Shown: positions 49,391 to 64,000 of the stretch, in pieces | How the letters are laid out: every line of letters starts with the position of its first letter | How positions within the stretch are numbered: position 1 is the stretch's first letter | Assembly: GCF_900111835.1 (NCBI RefSeq) | Contig: NZ_FOJP01000025.1 | Coordinates: forward strand, 25,730 to 89,729 | Direction: 5' to 3' | From: Metapseudomonas otitidis | GTDB taxonomy: Bacteria; Pseudomonadota; Gammaproteobacteria; Pseudomonadales; Pseudomonadaceae | DNA length: 64,000 bases | The notes under the pieces: model-generated | The model's input: the letters and a program-made list of their open reading frames with translations, nothing else | What the model was told of the DNA's origin: nothing | Database searches by the model: none | Translations under genes and position numbers: made by a program

Positions 49391-50010
49391 GTCTGGCTGA
49401 TTCTCTGGAAAGTCTGCGCAAGATCGACCTCAACGATCTTGACCTGAATAACGTCGGTTCCTGGCCGGCTGCCGTTAAGGTCATAGCCTGCATTTTGGTG
49501 ATGGCTGCGATCTTGGCACTGGGTTACAACTTTCACCTCAAGGATCTTGAGGTGCAGCTCGACCAGCAGCGAGCTGAAGAAGAGTCGCTGAAGCAACAGT
49601 TCACCACCAAGGCTTTTCAGGCTGCAAACCTCGAAGCCTACAAAGATCAGATGAAGGAAATGGAAGTCTCCTTTGGCGAGCTTCTTCGCAAGCTGCCAAG
49701 TGATACTGAAGTCCCCGGGTTGCTTGAGGATATAACTCGTGCAGGTTTGGGTAGTGGTTTGGAGTTTGAAGAGATCAAGCTCCAGCCAGAAGTGGTTCAG
49801 CCGTTTTATATCGAGTTGCCCATACAGATATCGGTAGTAGGCAGCTATCACGATCTTGCTACGTTCGTCAGCAGTGTTGCCAGCTTCCCTCGTATTGTCA
49901 CGTTGCATGATTTCGATATCACGCCACTGAGTCCGGATAATGCGTCTAAGTTGCGTATGAGTATCTTGGCTAAAACTTACCGTTATAACGACAAGGGGCT
50001 GCAGAAATGA
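49387..50010 (+). CDS. pilO: Type IV pilus assembly protein PilO
   Basis: PilO pairs with PilN through coiled coil and ferredoxin-like domains. The 207-residue protein has a short cytoplasmic start (MSLADSLESLRKIDLNDLDL), a helix (AVKVIACILVMAAILALGY), a coiled coil (KDLEVQLDQQRAEEESLKQQ) and the periplasmic domain with QPFYIELPIQISVVGSYHDL. It overlaps pilN by four bases and pilP by four. Confidence 0.97.
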   Translation: MSLADSLESLRKIDLNDLDLNNVGSWPAAVKVIACILVMAAILALGYNFHLKDLEVQLDQQRAEEESLKQQFTTKAFQAANLEAYKDQMKEMEVSFGELLRKLPSDTEVPGLLEDITRAGLGSGLEFEEIKLQPEVVQPFYIELPIQISVVGSYHDLATFVSSVASFPRIVTLHDFDITPLSPDNASKLRMSILAKTYRYNDKGLQK

Positions 50011-50540
50011 TGCGTGTCAGCTCCAAGGCTGTTCTTGCCCTAGTTGTAGTCTCTAGTTTGTCGGGGTGTGGGAATGGCGGCGATTTTTCGGATCTCCAAG
50101 TCTACATGGATGAAGTCCGTGCTCGTCCAAAAGGGTCTGTTGAGCCGTTGCCCAAGTTTCAGCCTTATGAGGCCTTTACTTATAGTGCCGCTGCACTACG
50201 GAGTCCCTTCCAGCCTCCGGTGAAAATCGATCTTGCTAACAAGGTGAAAGGCAGCAAGGATGTCCACCCGGATGAAACCCGGGTCAAGCAATTCCTCGAA
50301 GGCTTCAATATCGAGACCTTCGAGATGGTAGGTACGCTTTCCAATAACGGTGGGATGTTCGCGTTGGTCCGTGGGGCAGGAGGGGTGCACCGGATCAAAG
50401 TTGGCGATTATCTGGGACGGAATGACGGCAAGGTTGTTTCTATCAGCGAAGGCAAGATTGATGTCGTCGAGATCGTCCCGGATGGAGAGGGTGGCTGGCT
50501 CGAGCGTCCTCGAAGTCTCACGCTCATGGAACGCTCTTAA
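50007..50540 (+). CDS. pilP: Type IV pilus assembly lipoprotein PilP
   Basis: PilP is an inner-membrane lipoprotein that connects PilNO with the secretin PilQ. The 177-residue protein has a lipobox LSGC (Cys21) after MRVSSKAVLALVVVSSL, a disordered linker (about 25-80) and the beta-sandwich domain with FEMVGTLSNNGGMFALVR and HRIKVGDYLGRNDGKVVSI. It overlaps pilO by four bases. Confidence 0.97.
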   Translation: MMRVSSKAVLALVVVSSLSGCGNGGDFSDLQVYMDEVRARPKGSVEPLPKFQPYEAFTYSAAALRSPFQPPVKIDLANKVKGSKDVHPDETRVKQFLEGFNIETFEMVGTLSNNGGMFALVRGAGGVHRIKVGDYLGRNDGKVVSISEGKIDVVEIVPDGEGGWLERPRSLTLMERS

Positions 50541-50555
50541 GGGCGGGGTGACTTT

Positions 50556-52718
50556 ATGAACTACAAACACCGGTCTGCACAACGGAATTTGACAATGAAC
50601 AGCTCCCTAACGCGCCTTGGACTTTCTCTTCTGGCGGCCATGTTTTCACCCATGTTGCTGGCTGCTGACCTCAAGGCTCTGGACGTCGCGGCCCTGCCGG
50701 GCGGAAAGGTCGAGCTGAAACTCGGTTTCGACGGCCCCGTTGCACAGCCGAGAGGCTACACGATTGAGCAGCCTGCAAGGATCGCATTGGACCTGCCTGG
50801 CGTTGCCAACAAACTTGGCAGCAAGAACCGCGAACTCGGGGTAGGTAACGCTCGGAGCGTCACTCTTGTCGAGGCGAAAGACCGCACTCGCATGATCATC
50901 AACCTGTCGACGTTGGTGCCTTACAGCACGCGAGTTGAGGGTAACAACCTTTATGTCCTGGTTGGCGACGCTGCCGGCGCTGCTCAACAGGCTGCACGCA
51001 CCAGTGCGCCAGTAGCGGCTCCGTCACAACCTGCCGCACCCGTCAAAGCGTTCGCGCCTGCGGGCAAGGCAATCAGCAACATTGATTTCCAGAGGGGTGA
51101 GCAGGGAGAGGGTAACGTCGTCATTACTCTGTCCGACCCCAGTGTGAGTCCCAACATCCAGGAACAGGGTGGAAAGATTCGCCTGGACTTTTCCAAGACC
51201 CAAATTCCGGAGTCTCTGCGTGTTCGTCTGGATGTAAAGGATTTCGCGACCCCGGTTCAGTTCGTCAGTGCCTCTGGCAGCTCGGGTGATGCCAGTATCG
51301 TGATCGAGCCGACGGGCTTCTACGACTACCTGGCCTATCAGACTGAAAACAAACTGACTGTCAGTATCAAACCGCTTACCCAAGAAGATATGGAGAAGCG
51401 CAAGACCGAGCGCTTTGCTTATTCTGGCGAAAAGCTCTCGCTCAATTTCCAGGATATTGATGTCCGCTCGGTATTGCAGCTGATCGCTGACTTCACGGAC
51501 CTCAACTTGGTTGCCTCTGATACCGTCCAAGGCAATATTACGCTCCGCCTGCAGAACGTGCCTTGGGATCAGGCGCTTGACCTCGTCCTGAAAACCAAGG
51601 GCCTGGACAAGCGCAAGGTCGGTAACGTGCTGCTGGTTGCACCAGCGGACGAGATCGCTGCCCGTGAACGCCAAGAACTGGAGTCTCAGAAGCAGATTTC
51701 CGAACTGGCTCCGTTGCGCCGCGAGCTTATCCAAGTCAATTACGCTAAAGCTGCTGATATCGCCAAGCTCTTTCAATCCGTTACCAGTGGAGAGCCTGCT
51801 GCCACGGATGAGCGTGGTTCCATTACGGTTGATGATCGGACAAATAGTATTATTGCCTATCAGACTCAAGACAAGCTGGACGAGTTGCGCCGTATTGTTA
51901 CTCAGCTCGATATTCCTGTCCGCCAAGTAATGATTGAGGCGCGGATTGTTGAGGCGAATGTCGACTACGACAAGGCCTTAGGCGTAAGGTGGGGTGGGGC
52001 TTACACCAATGGGAACTGGAATAGTTGGGGGAAGAGCGGCAATATCGGTATTAAGGATGGCGATGGAGTATCTTGCGGGCCCTTCAAGGGAAACTGTACG
52101 CTGCCTACTACTAATAATAATCCAACGCCCTTTGTAGATATGGGGGTCTCCAATAGTACTTCTGGAATTGGCATAGGCTTCATTTCAAGTCATGCGATTC
52201 TTGATTTGCAGCTCTCTGCAATGGAAAAAACTGGAAATGGAGAGATCGTTTCTCAGCCTAAAGTGGTTACTTCTGATAAAGAGACGGCAAAGATTCTGAA
52301 AGGTTCGGAAATTCCCTATCAGGAAGCAAGCTCCAGTGGCGCCACTACTACATCCTTCAAAGAGGCTGCGCTTTCGCTGGAAGTTACCCCGCAAATTACT
52401 CCGGATAATCGTATTATCATGGAAGTGAAAGTCAATAAAGATGCGCCAGATTTTGCTAATCAACTTAATGGTGTTCCGCCGATCAATAAGAATGAGGTGA
52501 ATGCTAAGGTTTTGGTTAGCGATGGCGAGACTATTGTAATAGGTGGGGTTTTCTCCAATACACAGACCAAAGCTGTAGACAAGGTACCTTTCCTTGGTGA
52601 TCTGCCATTTGTAGGGCGAGTGTTCCGAAGAGATGTTGTTCAAGACAAGAAATCCGAGCTGCTGGTATTCCTGACTCCGCGTATCATGAACAACCAGGCT
52701 ATCGCTGTGAGTCGCTGA
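50556..52718 (+). CDS. pilQ: Type IV pilus secretin PilQ
   Basis: PilQ forms the outer-membrane channel for the pilus. The 720-residue protein has a signal peptide, two AMIN domains (about residues 35-270) that bind peptidoglycan, a STN/secretin N-domain ([20 protein letters not shown]), N1-type region and the C-terminal secretin with [23 protein letters not shown] and VNDGE-type gate ([14 protein letters not shown]). ATG 50556 has a good GGGGTG site; ATG 50595 ([13 protein letters not shown]) gives a classic signal peptide and resembles P. aeruginosa PilQ, so it may be the true start. GC content falls markedly in the last third. Confidence 0.96.
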   Translation: MNYKHRSAQRNLTMNSSLTRLGLSLLAAMFSPMLLAADLKALDVAALPGGKVELKLGFDGPVAQPRGYTIEQPARIALDLPGVANKLGSKNRELGVGNARSVTLVEAKDRTRMIINLSTLVPYSTRVEGNNLYVLVGDAAGAAQQAARTSAPVAAPSQPAAPVKAFAPAGKAISNIDFQRGEQGEGNVVITLSDPSVSPNIQEQGGKIRLDFSKTQIPESLRVRLDVKDFATPVQFVSASGSSGDASIVIEPTGFYDYLAYQTENKLTVSIKPLTQEDMEKRKTERFAYSGEKLSLNFQDIDVRSVLQLIADFTDLNLVASDTVQGNITLRLQNVPWDQALDLVLKTKGLDKRKVGNVLLVAPADEIAARERQELESQKQISELAPLRRELIQVNYAKAADIAKLFQSVTSGEPAATDERGSITVDDRTNSIIAYQTQDKLDELRRIVTQLDIPVRQVMIEARIVEANVDYDKALGVRWGGAYTNGNWNSWGKSGNIGIKDGDGVSCGPFKGNCTLPTTNNNPTPFVDMGVSNSTSGIGIGFISSHAILDLQLSAMEKTGNGEIVSQPKVVTSDKETAKILKGSEIPYQEASSSGATTTSFKEAALSLEVTPQITPDNRIIMEVKVNKDAPDFANQLNGVPPINKNEVNAKVLVSDGETIVIGGVFSNTQTKAVDKVPFLGDLPFVGRVFRRDVVQDKKSELLVFLTPRIMNNQAIAVSR

Positions 52719-52723
52719 TATCA

Positions 52724-53242
52724 GTGCACAATCTGATCCTCGTTGGCCCGATGGGAGCTGGAAAGAGCACCATCGGGCGTTTGCTTGCCAAGGAACTCCG
52801 TTTGCCGTTCAAGGACTCCGACAAGGAGATCGAACAGCGAACTGGGGCGAATATTCCCTGGATTTTCGATGTGGAGGGGGAGCAGGGCTTCCGTGACCGC
52901 GAACAGGCCATGATCCAGGAGCTTTGCGAAGCCGATGGGCTGGTCGTGGCGACGGGTGGGGGTGCCGTGCTTCGGCCTGCCAACCGTGAAGCGCTGCGAT
53001 CGGGTGGTCGGGTGGTTTACCTCCACACCTCCGTCGACCAGCAGATCGGCAGGACCTCTAAGGATCGCAACCGGCCGCTCCTGCGGACGGCAGACCCGGC
53101 CAAGGTCCTCCGTGACCTCATGGCTATTCGTGATCCGCTCTACCGTGAGATCGCCGACATCATTATCGAGACCGATGAACGTCCGCCGCGGATGGTGGTG
53201 CAGGAAATACTCGAGCGACTACAGGGCCTTCCGCCCCGTTAA
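52724..53242 (+). CDS. aroK: Shikimate kinase
   Basis: AroK phosphorylates shikimate at O3 using ATP. The 172-residue protein has the P-loop GPMGAGKST (from Gly8), [11 protein letters not shown] for shikimate binding, [13 protein letters not shown] and GGGAV. The start GTG 52724 is six bases after the pilQ stop, so it may be co-transcribed with pilMNOPQ; aroB follows after 52 bases. Confidence 0.97.
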   Translation: MHNLILVGPMGAGKSTIGRLLAKELRLPFKDSDKEIEQRTGANIPWIFDVEGEQGFRDREQAMIQELCEADGLVVATGGGAVLRPANREALRSGGRVVYLHTSVDQQIGRTSKDRNRPLLRTADPAKVLRDLMAIRDPLYREIADIIIETDERPPRMVVQEILERLQGLPPR

Positions 53243-53294
53243 AGGGCGGGCGGAACTGCGCTATCCTAGTGCCCTTTTTCATAGTGGGGGCCTC

Positions 53295-54398
53295 ATGCGG
53301 ACACTTCAGGTCGATCTCGGCGAGCGTAGCTATCCCATCCACATCGGTGCCGACCTGTTGTCGAAGGCCGAGCTGTTTGCGCCGCATATCGCGGGCAAGC
53401 AGGTGGCCATCGTTACCAACGAAACCGTCGCCCCGCTTTATCTCGAACGGCTGACCCAGACCCTCGCCGGCTACAAGGTCCAGCCCATCGTTCTGCCCGA
53501 TGGCGAGTCCTTCAAGAACTGGGAAACCCTCCAGCTCATCTTCGACGGCCTGCTCACCGCGCGTCATGACCGCCGCACCACCATCATCGCGCTGGGTGGC
53601 GGCGTCATCGGCGACATGGCCGGCTTCGCGGCTGCCTGCTACCAGCGTGGCGTCGACTTCATCCAGGTCCCGACCACCCTCCTGTCCCAGGTGGACTCCT
53701 CGGTCGGTGGCAAGACCGGCATCAACCACCCCCTCGGCAAGAACATGGTGGGTGCCTTCTACCAGCCCAAGGCCGTGCTGATCGATACTGCGACCCTGCG
53801 CACGTTGCCACCTCGCGAGCTCTCCGCCGGGCTCGCCGAAGTGATCAAATACGGCCTGATCTGCGATGCGCCATTCCTGGACTGGCTGGAAACGCACATG
53901 GAGGCCCTGCTGGCCCTCGAGCCGACGGCGCTGACCGAGGCCATCGAGCGCTCCTGCGCTGCCAAGGCCCGCGTAGTGGGTGCCGATGAACGCGAATCCG
54001 GCATCCGCGCCACCCTCAACCTGGGGCACACCTTCGGCCACGCCATCGAGACCCACATGGGCTACGGCGTCTGGCTGCATGGCGAGGCGGTGGCCGCCGG
54101 GACCGTCATGGCCCTGGAGATGTCCCGTCGCCTCGGTTGGATCGACGCCGCAGAGCGCGATCGCTCCATGCGCCTGCTGCGTGCAGCGGGCCTGCCGATC
54201 ATACCGCCCCAGGAGATGACTCCTGCCCACTTCCTGGAGCACATGGCCGTAGACAAGAAAGTGATCGATGGCCAGTTGCGCCTTGTGCTGCTGAGCCGGC
54301 TCGGAGAGGCGGTGGTCACCGCCGATTACCCGGGCAACATTCTGGACGAGACCCTGAGCGCCGATTACCGCGCCCTGGCCGAAGAGCTTGGAGAGTAA
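53295..54398 (+). CDS. aroB: 3-Dehydroquinate synthase
   Basis: AroB converts DAHP to 3-dehydroquinate using NAD+ and Zn2+. The 367-residue protein has the NAD+ segments [14 protein letters not shown] and [40 protein letters not shown], and the zinc-binding [15 protein letters not shown]. The start ATG 53295 follows GGGGGCC; the frame upstream crosses aroK and is not coding. damX starts ten bases after its stop. Confidence 0.97.
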   Translation: MRTLQVDLGERSYPIHIGADLLSKAELFAPHIAGKQVAIVTNETVAPLYLERLTQTLAGYKVQPIVLPDGESFKNWETLQLIFDGLLTARHDRRTTIIALGGGVIGDMAGFAAACYQRGVDFIQVPTTLLSQVDSSVGGKTGINHPLGKNMVGAFYQPKAVLIDTATLRTLPPRELSAGLAEVIKYGLICDAPFLDWLETHMEALLALEPTALTEAIERSCAAKARVVGADERESGIRATLNLGHTFGHAIETHMGYGVWLHGEAVAAGTVMALEMSRRLGWIDAAERDRSMRLLRAAGLPIIPPQEMTPAHFLEHMAVDKKVIDGQLRLVLLSRLGEAVVTADYPGNILDETLSADYRALAEELGE

Positions 54399-54408
54399 AA
54401 ACAGTCCC

Positions 54409-56076
54409 ATGAGCAGCCTGCACGCTGAAGAGGCCTTCCTGGCCCATTACCAATTCACCCATGACCCGTTCGCCGCGCGGGTCCCCGGCTTCAAGTTCTA
54501 CCCGGCCCAGCGCAAGCCCGTCCTCGGCCAGCTGCACCACCTGGCCCGCTACAGCCAGCTGTTGCTGGTCGTGACCGGGCCCAACGGTGCTGGCAAGACC
54601 CTGCTGCGCCAGGCCCTGGTTGCCAGCACCAACAAGCAGGCCGTGCAGAGCGTGGTCGTGTCCGCGCGCGGCGCCGCCGAGGCCGGTGGCCTGATGCGCC
54701 TCATCGCCCAGGCGCTCGGCATTCCGCAGGCAGACAGCCGCTCCATCCTCGCCCAGGTCGGCCAACTGGCCCTGACCGGCCAGGAGGTCTACCTCCTCGT
54801 CGATGATGCCGAGGACCTGGACGACACCGGCGTCGACAACCTGCTGGCCCTGGCGGCCGGTAGCGGCGAATCGCGTCCTCACGTCTTCCTCTTCGCCGAC
54901 TCCTCGCTGCTGCCGCGCCTGGAACTGGTCGCCGATGGTGAAGAACGCTTCCACGCCATTGAACTTCTGCCTTACAGCGAGGACGAAACCCGCGAATACC
55001 TGGCGCAGCGCCTCGAAGGCGCCGGCCAGAGTATCGACCTGCTGACCGAGGAACAGATCGAAGACATCCACCTCCAGTCCGGAGGCTGGCCCGGCGGCAT
55101 CAATCAGGCCGCTCGCGAGCTCCTGGTGGAAGCGATGCTCGCCGAGCGGGGCGCATCGCGCAAAGGAGGGTTCAGCTTGAATCTACCGAAGAAGCACCTG
55201 CTGGCACTGGGCGTCGTCGCCGTCGGTGTCGTCGCCGCCTGGCTGATGCAGGGTCGTTCCGAACACACCGCCCCGGCCCAGCCCACTACCGCACAACTGC
55301 CCCTGGGCCAGGGCGTCGCCCCGTCCACGCCTGAGCAGCCGGGCAAACCCGGTGAAGCGCCGGCCGTCGAATTCGCCGGCTCGTCGCAGCCGCTGCCCCT
55401 GCCGCTGGTGGGCGAAGCCCAGCCGGTCATCCGTGAGCCGCTGGCCCAGGCCGCCGGGCAGGAAGACCAGGATGAAGCCGGTGCCCCGCCCGCGGGCAGC
55501 GCCGTGCCGCCCACCGTGACCACGGTCGCCCCGCCCGTCGGAGCCACGGCCAGCCCCGCGCCGGCCCAGCCGCCCGCACCCATCGTCACCCAGCAGCCGG
55601 CTACCCGACCGGCACCGCCGGCAACCGCGCCTGCTGCTCCGGTCGTGGCCCAGGCCACCCCCAGTGCGCAGCCGACCAAGCCCGCAGCAACCCCGGCGCC
55701 GACCGCCAAGCCCGCAGCGACCGCACCGGCAGCCAAGCCGGCCGAGAAGCCTGCCGCCAAGCCGGCTGCAGTCGCCTCCACGGGTGGCGGTGCAGGTGAT
55801 GGTTGGTACCGTGCCCAGGCAGGTGGCAACTACGCCGTGCAGATCCTCGGCACCAGCTCCGAAGCCAGTGCCAAGTCGTTCGTCCAGCAGAACGGTGGCG
55901 AGTACCGTTACTTCAAGAAGCTGCACCAGGGTAAGCCACTGTACGTGGTCACTTATGGTAACTTCCCCAGCCGCAACGCCGCCCAGGCCGCCATCAAGGC
56001 CCTGCCCGCCAAGGTGCAGGCCGGCAAGCCCTGGCCGAAGAGCTTCGCCAGCATCCAGCAAGAGATGGCCCGCTGA
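54409..56076 (+). CDS. damX: DamX-like AAA/SPOR cell-division protein
   Basis: A 555-residue protein like DamX of Pseudomonas: an N-terminal AAA ATPase (ExeA-like; Walker A GPNGAGKT, about residues 56-63), a membrane helix (LLALGVVAVGVVAAWLM, about 260-277), a long Pro/Ala-rich periplasmic linker (about 280-460) and a C-terminal SPOR domain (YAVQILGTSSEASAKSF onwards, about 475-545) that targets the septum. The start ATG 54409 (MSSLHAEEAF) matches the family; a TTG seven codons upstream overlaps aroB. Confidence 0.92.
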   Translation: MSSLHAEEAFLAHYQFTHDPFAARVPGFKFYPAQRKPVLGQLHHLARYSQLLLVVTGPNGAGKTLLRQALVASTNKQAVQSVVVSARGAAEAGGLMRLIAQALGIPQADSRSILAQVGQLALTGQEVYLLVDDAEDLDDTGVDNLLALAAGSGESRPHVFLFADSSLLPRLELVADGEERFHAIELLPYSEDETREYLAQRLEGAGQSIDLLTEEQIEDIHLQSGGWPGGINQAARELLVEAMLAERGASRKGGFSLNLPKKHLLALGVVAVGVVAAWLMQGRSEHTAPAQPTTAQLPLGQGVAPSTPEQPGKPGEAPAVEFAGSSQPLPLPLVGEAQPVIREPLAQAAGQEDQDEAGAPPAGSAVPPTVTTVAPPVGATASPAPAQPPAPIVTQQPATRPAPPATAPAAPVVAQATPSAQPTKPAATPAPTAKPAATAPAAKPAEKPAAKPAAVASTGGGAGDGWYRAQAGGNYAVQILGTSSEASAKSFVQQNGGEYRYFKKLHQGKPLYVVTYGNFPSRNAAQAAIKALPAKVQAGKPWPKSFASIQQEMAR

Positions 56077-56118
56077 GCCCGGTCCCGGGCTCACCTGTCA
56101 CTTGGCATCCTCAGATGT

Positions 56119-56150
56119 GACCGGAAAGTCGATAGCACGACCTTCCGGTC
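56119..56150. other. Hairpin downstream of damX
   Basis: GACCGGAA-A-GTCG at 56119-56131 pairs with CGAC-C-TTCCGGTC at 56138-56150, a 12-pair stem with one A-C mismatch and a six-base loop. The following bases are only weakly T-rich (TATTCCTTCGCTTTT), so it is either the damX terminator or a structured element. Confidence 0.55.
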
Positions 56151-56303
56151 TATTCCTTCGCTTTTGCGACAAAAACTTTCACCGAATCGTCGTGCAGATT
56201 TGTAACGACCCCAGTGGATATGTACACTGACCTCCCTTTTGCCTACGCAAAGCTGGCGTCAAGTCTGGCGCGAGAGGTAACTGGTTGAATTAAAAGAAAT
56301 TCC

Positions 56304-56319
56304 GCCTCTAAAAAGAGGC
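56304..56319 (+). other. Small hairpin in the gltB leader
   Basis: GCCTCT-AAAA-AGAGGC, 22 bases before the gltB start. It may affect ribosome access. The remaining bases of the 264-base gap upstream (including an AT-rich tract near 56160-56215) show no gene. Confidence 0.45.
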
Positions 56320-56340
56320 TGCTCTGGTGAGAGTTCCCCT

Positions 56341-60786
<4,446 letters not shown>

Positions 60787-60887
60787 CAAGCGCCCGAGCC
60801 GCGAGCCCGTGCGTCACCGACGCCGGGCCCGCTGGCCAACCGTGATGAGTCTTGCAGCGTGCCGCCCTGACGTGCCGCTGCTGTTAA

Positions 60888-62318
<1,431 letters not shown>

Positions 62319-62343
62319 GCGGCAAGCCACACGCCGCCAGTGC

Positions 62344-62373
62344 GCAGGGTGGATGCCGCTCTTTGCATCCACC
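62344..62373 (-). repeat. Second-family REP-like element, copy 1
   Basis: GGTGGATGC at 62348-62356 and GCATCCACC at 62365-62373 form a nine-base stem with an eight-base loop; GCAG precedes. The reverse complement of this loop resembles that of copy 2. Confidence 0.6.
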
Positions 62374-62399
62374 AGGCGGAGTGGCCGGCGAACACGAAA

Positions 62400-62429
62400 G
62401 GTGGACCGATAAAGCGCGGTCCACCCTAC
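62400..62429 (-). repeat. Second-family REP-like element, copy 2
   Basis: GGTGGACCG at 62400-62408 and CGGTCCACC at 62417-62425 form a nine-base stem with an eight-base loop; CTAC follows, so the minus strand reads GTAG next to the palindrome, as in REPs. It is related to copy 1 with stem changes that keep pairing, and differs from the CCCGGGC REPs near 10.5 kb. Confidence 0.65.
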
Positions 62430-62505
62430 AGGCTACGTGGGCCGACGGGGCGCCAACTGCCCCTCGGCCTGTAGCCCTTCGCCGCGACATTCTGTCGCGA
62501 AAGAC

Positions 62506-62533
62506 AAAAGGCACGGCACCCGCCGTGCCTTTT
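62506..62533 (+). terminator. Intrinsic terminator upstream of hemE
   Basis: AAAAGGCACGGC and GCCGTGCCTTTT form a 12-base stem with an ACCC loop, about 190 bases after gltD and 48 before hemE. It ends gltBD transcripts or attenuates read-through into hemE. Confidence 0.85.
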
Positions 62534-62581
62534 GCGTTGGGCTTTGCGAAAATGCCGGCACTTTTTTGCTGGGAACCTGCC

Positions 62582-63649
62582 ATGACCGCTCTGAAGAACG
62601 ACCGCTTCCTTCGCGCCCTGCTCAAGCAGCCCGTCGACGTCACCCCCGTCTGGATGATGCGCCAGGCCGGTCGTTACCTGCCCGAGTACCGCGCCACCCG
62701 CGCCAAGGCCGGTGACTTCATGAGCCTGTGCATGAACCCGCAACTGGCCTGCGAAGTGACCCTGCAGCCCCTGGACCGCTACCCGCAGCTGGACGCGGCC
62801 ATCCTCTTCTCCGACATCCTCACCATCCCCGACGCCATGGGCCAGGGCCTGTACTTCGAGACCGGCGAAGGCCCGCGCTTCCGCAAGGTGATCAACACCC
62901 GCGCCGACATCGACGCACTGCCCATCCCCGACGCCGAGGAAGACCTGGGCTACGTCATGGACGCCGTGCGCACCATCCGTCGCGAACTCGATGGCCGCGT
63001 CCCGCTGATCGGCTTCTCCGGCAGCCCCTGGACGCTCGCCACCTACATGGTCGAGGGCGGCTCCAGCCGCGACTTCCGTAAATCCAAGGCCATGCTCTAC
63101 AACGACCCGCAGGCCATGCACGCCCTGCTGGACAAGCTGGCCCGCTCGGTCACCACCTACCTCAACGGCCAGATCCTCGCCGGCGCCCAGGCCGTGCAGA
63201 TCTTCGACTCCTGGGGCGGCGCCCTCTCCGCAGCGGCCTACCAGGAATTCTCCCTGGCCTACATGAAGCAGATCGTCGACGGCCTGATCCGCGAGCACGA
63301 AGGCCGCCGCATCCCCGTCATCCTCTTCACCAAGGGCGGCGGCCTGTGGCTGGAGTCCATGGCCGACACCGGCGCCGAAGCCCTCGGCCTGGACTGGACC
63401 TGCGACATCGGCAGCGCCCGCGCCCGGGTCGGCGGCAAGGTTGCCCTGCAGGGCAACATGGACCCGTCCGTGCTCTACGCCAGCCCCACCGCCATCCGCA
63501 ACGAAGTCAGCCGCATCCTCGCCGCCTACGGCCAGGGCACCGGCCACGTCTTCAACCTCGGCCACGGCATCACCCCCGAAGTGGACCCGGCCCACGCCGG
63601 CGCCTTCTTCGAAGCCGTCCACGAGCTGTCGGCCCAATACCACGGCTGA
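62582..63649 (+). CDS. hemE: Uroporphyrinogen decarboxylase
   Basis: HemE decarboxylates uroporphyrinogen III to coproporphyrinogen III in haem synthesis. The 355-residue protein starts at ATG 62582 and has the family signatures [19 protein letters not shown] and [17 protein letters not shown], plus [21 protein letters not shown]. The frame upstream runs into gltD and is not coding. An IS element begins nine bases after its stop, so its native terminator has been displaced. Confidence 0.98.
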   Translation: MTALKNDRFLRALLKQPVDVTPVWMMRQAGRYLPEYRATRAKAGDFMSLCMNPQLACEVTLQPLDRYPQLDAAILFSDILTIPDAMGQGLYFETGEGPRFRKVINTRADIDALPIPDAEEDLGYVMDAVRTIRRELDGRVPLIGFSGSPWTLATYMVEGGSSRDFRKSKAMLYNDPQAMHALLDKLARSVTTYLNGQILAGAQAVQIFDSWGGALSAAAYQEFSLAYMKQIVDGLIREHEGRRIPVILFTKGGGLWLESMADTGAEALGLDWTCDIGSARARVGGKVALQGNMDPSVLYASPTAIRNEVSRILAAYGQGTGHVFNLGHGITPEVDPAHAGAFFEAVHELSAQYHG

Positions 63650-63658
63650 TCGCCACCC

Positions 63659-64000
63659 TGTCTAGTCCTGAAATAGGTTTACACCTTTCAGGCCAAGCGC
63701 CAGACCTCAAAACGCCCGATGCACCGCATCGGGCGTTTTGTATTTCAGGGCCAGGTGAGGCCGCTCCCGGTTATAGATATCGACGGCTTCGCGCACCATA
63801 CGGCGCGCCTGTCCGAGGTCGGCGGGAGGGTGCTCCAGCAACTCGTTCTTCAGAATGCCGTTGACGCGCTCAGCCAGCGCATTCTGGTAACAGTCGTAAC
63901 CATCGGTCATCGAGCAGGTTGCCCCGTGCTGCACGTGCAGGCGTTGGTACAGCCCCGAGCAGTACTGGATGCCTCGGTCGGAGTGATGGACCAGGGGGTT
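63659..64000 (-). mobile_element. IS3-family insertion sequence, one end in the window
   Basis: TGTCTAGTCCTGAAATAGGT begins at 63659 and continues as TTACACC to 63685, the type of terminal inverted repeat seen in IS3-family elements (starting TG). The enclosed reading frame on the minus strand is an IS3 transposase (OrfB). The other end, the OrfA part and any target duplication lie outside. Orientation places the transposase 3' end next to hemE. Confidence 0.8.
63707..64000 (-). CDS. IS3-family transposase OrfB, C-terminal part
   Basis: The last 97 residues of an rve/DDE transposase. HSDRGIQYCS carries the second Asp and NALAERVNGILKNELLEH the catalytic Glu with its usual spacing of about 35 residues. 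VREAVDIYNRERPHLAL and KTPDAVHRAF are typical IS3 C-terminal motifs. The frame is open to the window edge, and the stop TGA is at 63709-63707. Confidence 0.92.
   Translation of the reverse strand, partial: NPLVHHSDRGIQYCSGLYQRLHVQHGATCSMTDGYDCYQNALAERVNGILKNELLEHPPADLGQARRMVREAVDIYNRERPHLALKYKTPDAVHRAF

Overview
The window is GC-rich chromosomal DNA from a gamma-proteobacterium that is almost certainly a Pseudomonas of the P. aeruginosa / P. resinovorans type. Three things support this: a Pseudomonas-style hut locus, a medium-chain-length PHA locus (phaC1-phaZ-phaC2-phaD facing phaI-phaF), and the run hslVU-argS-priA-rpmE ... maeB-ponA-pilMNOPQ-aroK-aroB-damX-gltBD-hemE. Nearly all of it is core genome with tight operons. 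No tRNA, rRNA, CRISPR array or prophage was seen.

Region 1 (1-10485) is histidine catabolism. hutF (cut by the window edge) diverges from hutC-hutD across a HutC-type operator. A second operator overlaps the predicted start site of a sigma-54 promoter that should drive a YjiH-like membrane protein, hutU, hutH, hutT, hutI and hutG. Histidine becomes urocanate (HutH), imidazolone propionate (HutU), formiminoglutamate (HutI), then formylglutamate and glutamate (HutF, HutG). Region 2 (10486-11342) is a REP-associated tyrosine transposase (RAYT) gene flanked by four REP hairpins.

Region 3 (11343-16045) holds a small lipoprotein, proline iminopeptidase, D-aminoacyl-tRNA deacylase and a polar amino acid ABC importer. 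Region 4 (16046-20953) holds a non-coding hairpin-rich stretch, a UPF0158 protein and two tandem chemoreceptors of the HBM type. Region 5 (21040-27097, minus strand) runs ubiE-ubiJ-ubiB, then hisI-hisE-tatABC-rsmE: ubiquinone synthesis, two histidine steps, Tat export and 16S rRNA methylation.

Region 6 (27225-34146) is the PHA storage locus, with a -24/-12 promoter and a Crc/Hfq-like motif at phaC1. Region 7 (34437-43675) has DUF971, hslVU behind an excellent heat-shock promoter, a SPOR protein, argS, priA, rpmE and an M48 lipoprotein protease. Region 8 (43775-63649) has maeB, ponA diverging from pilMNOPQ (type IV pilus alignment complex and secretin), aroK-aroB-damX, gltBD (glutamate synthase) and hemE. 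A second REP-like pair sits between gltD and hemE, and an IS3-family element starts 9 bases after hemE and runs off the window.

I did not find a clearly new multi-gene system. The most promising leads are the YjiH-like protein in the hut operon, a 14-codon ORF coupled to hutI, the RAYT/REP cassette with a compensated stem change, the second REP family, the hairpin-rich gap near 16.2 kb, and the low-GC 3' half of pilQ.
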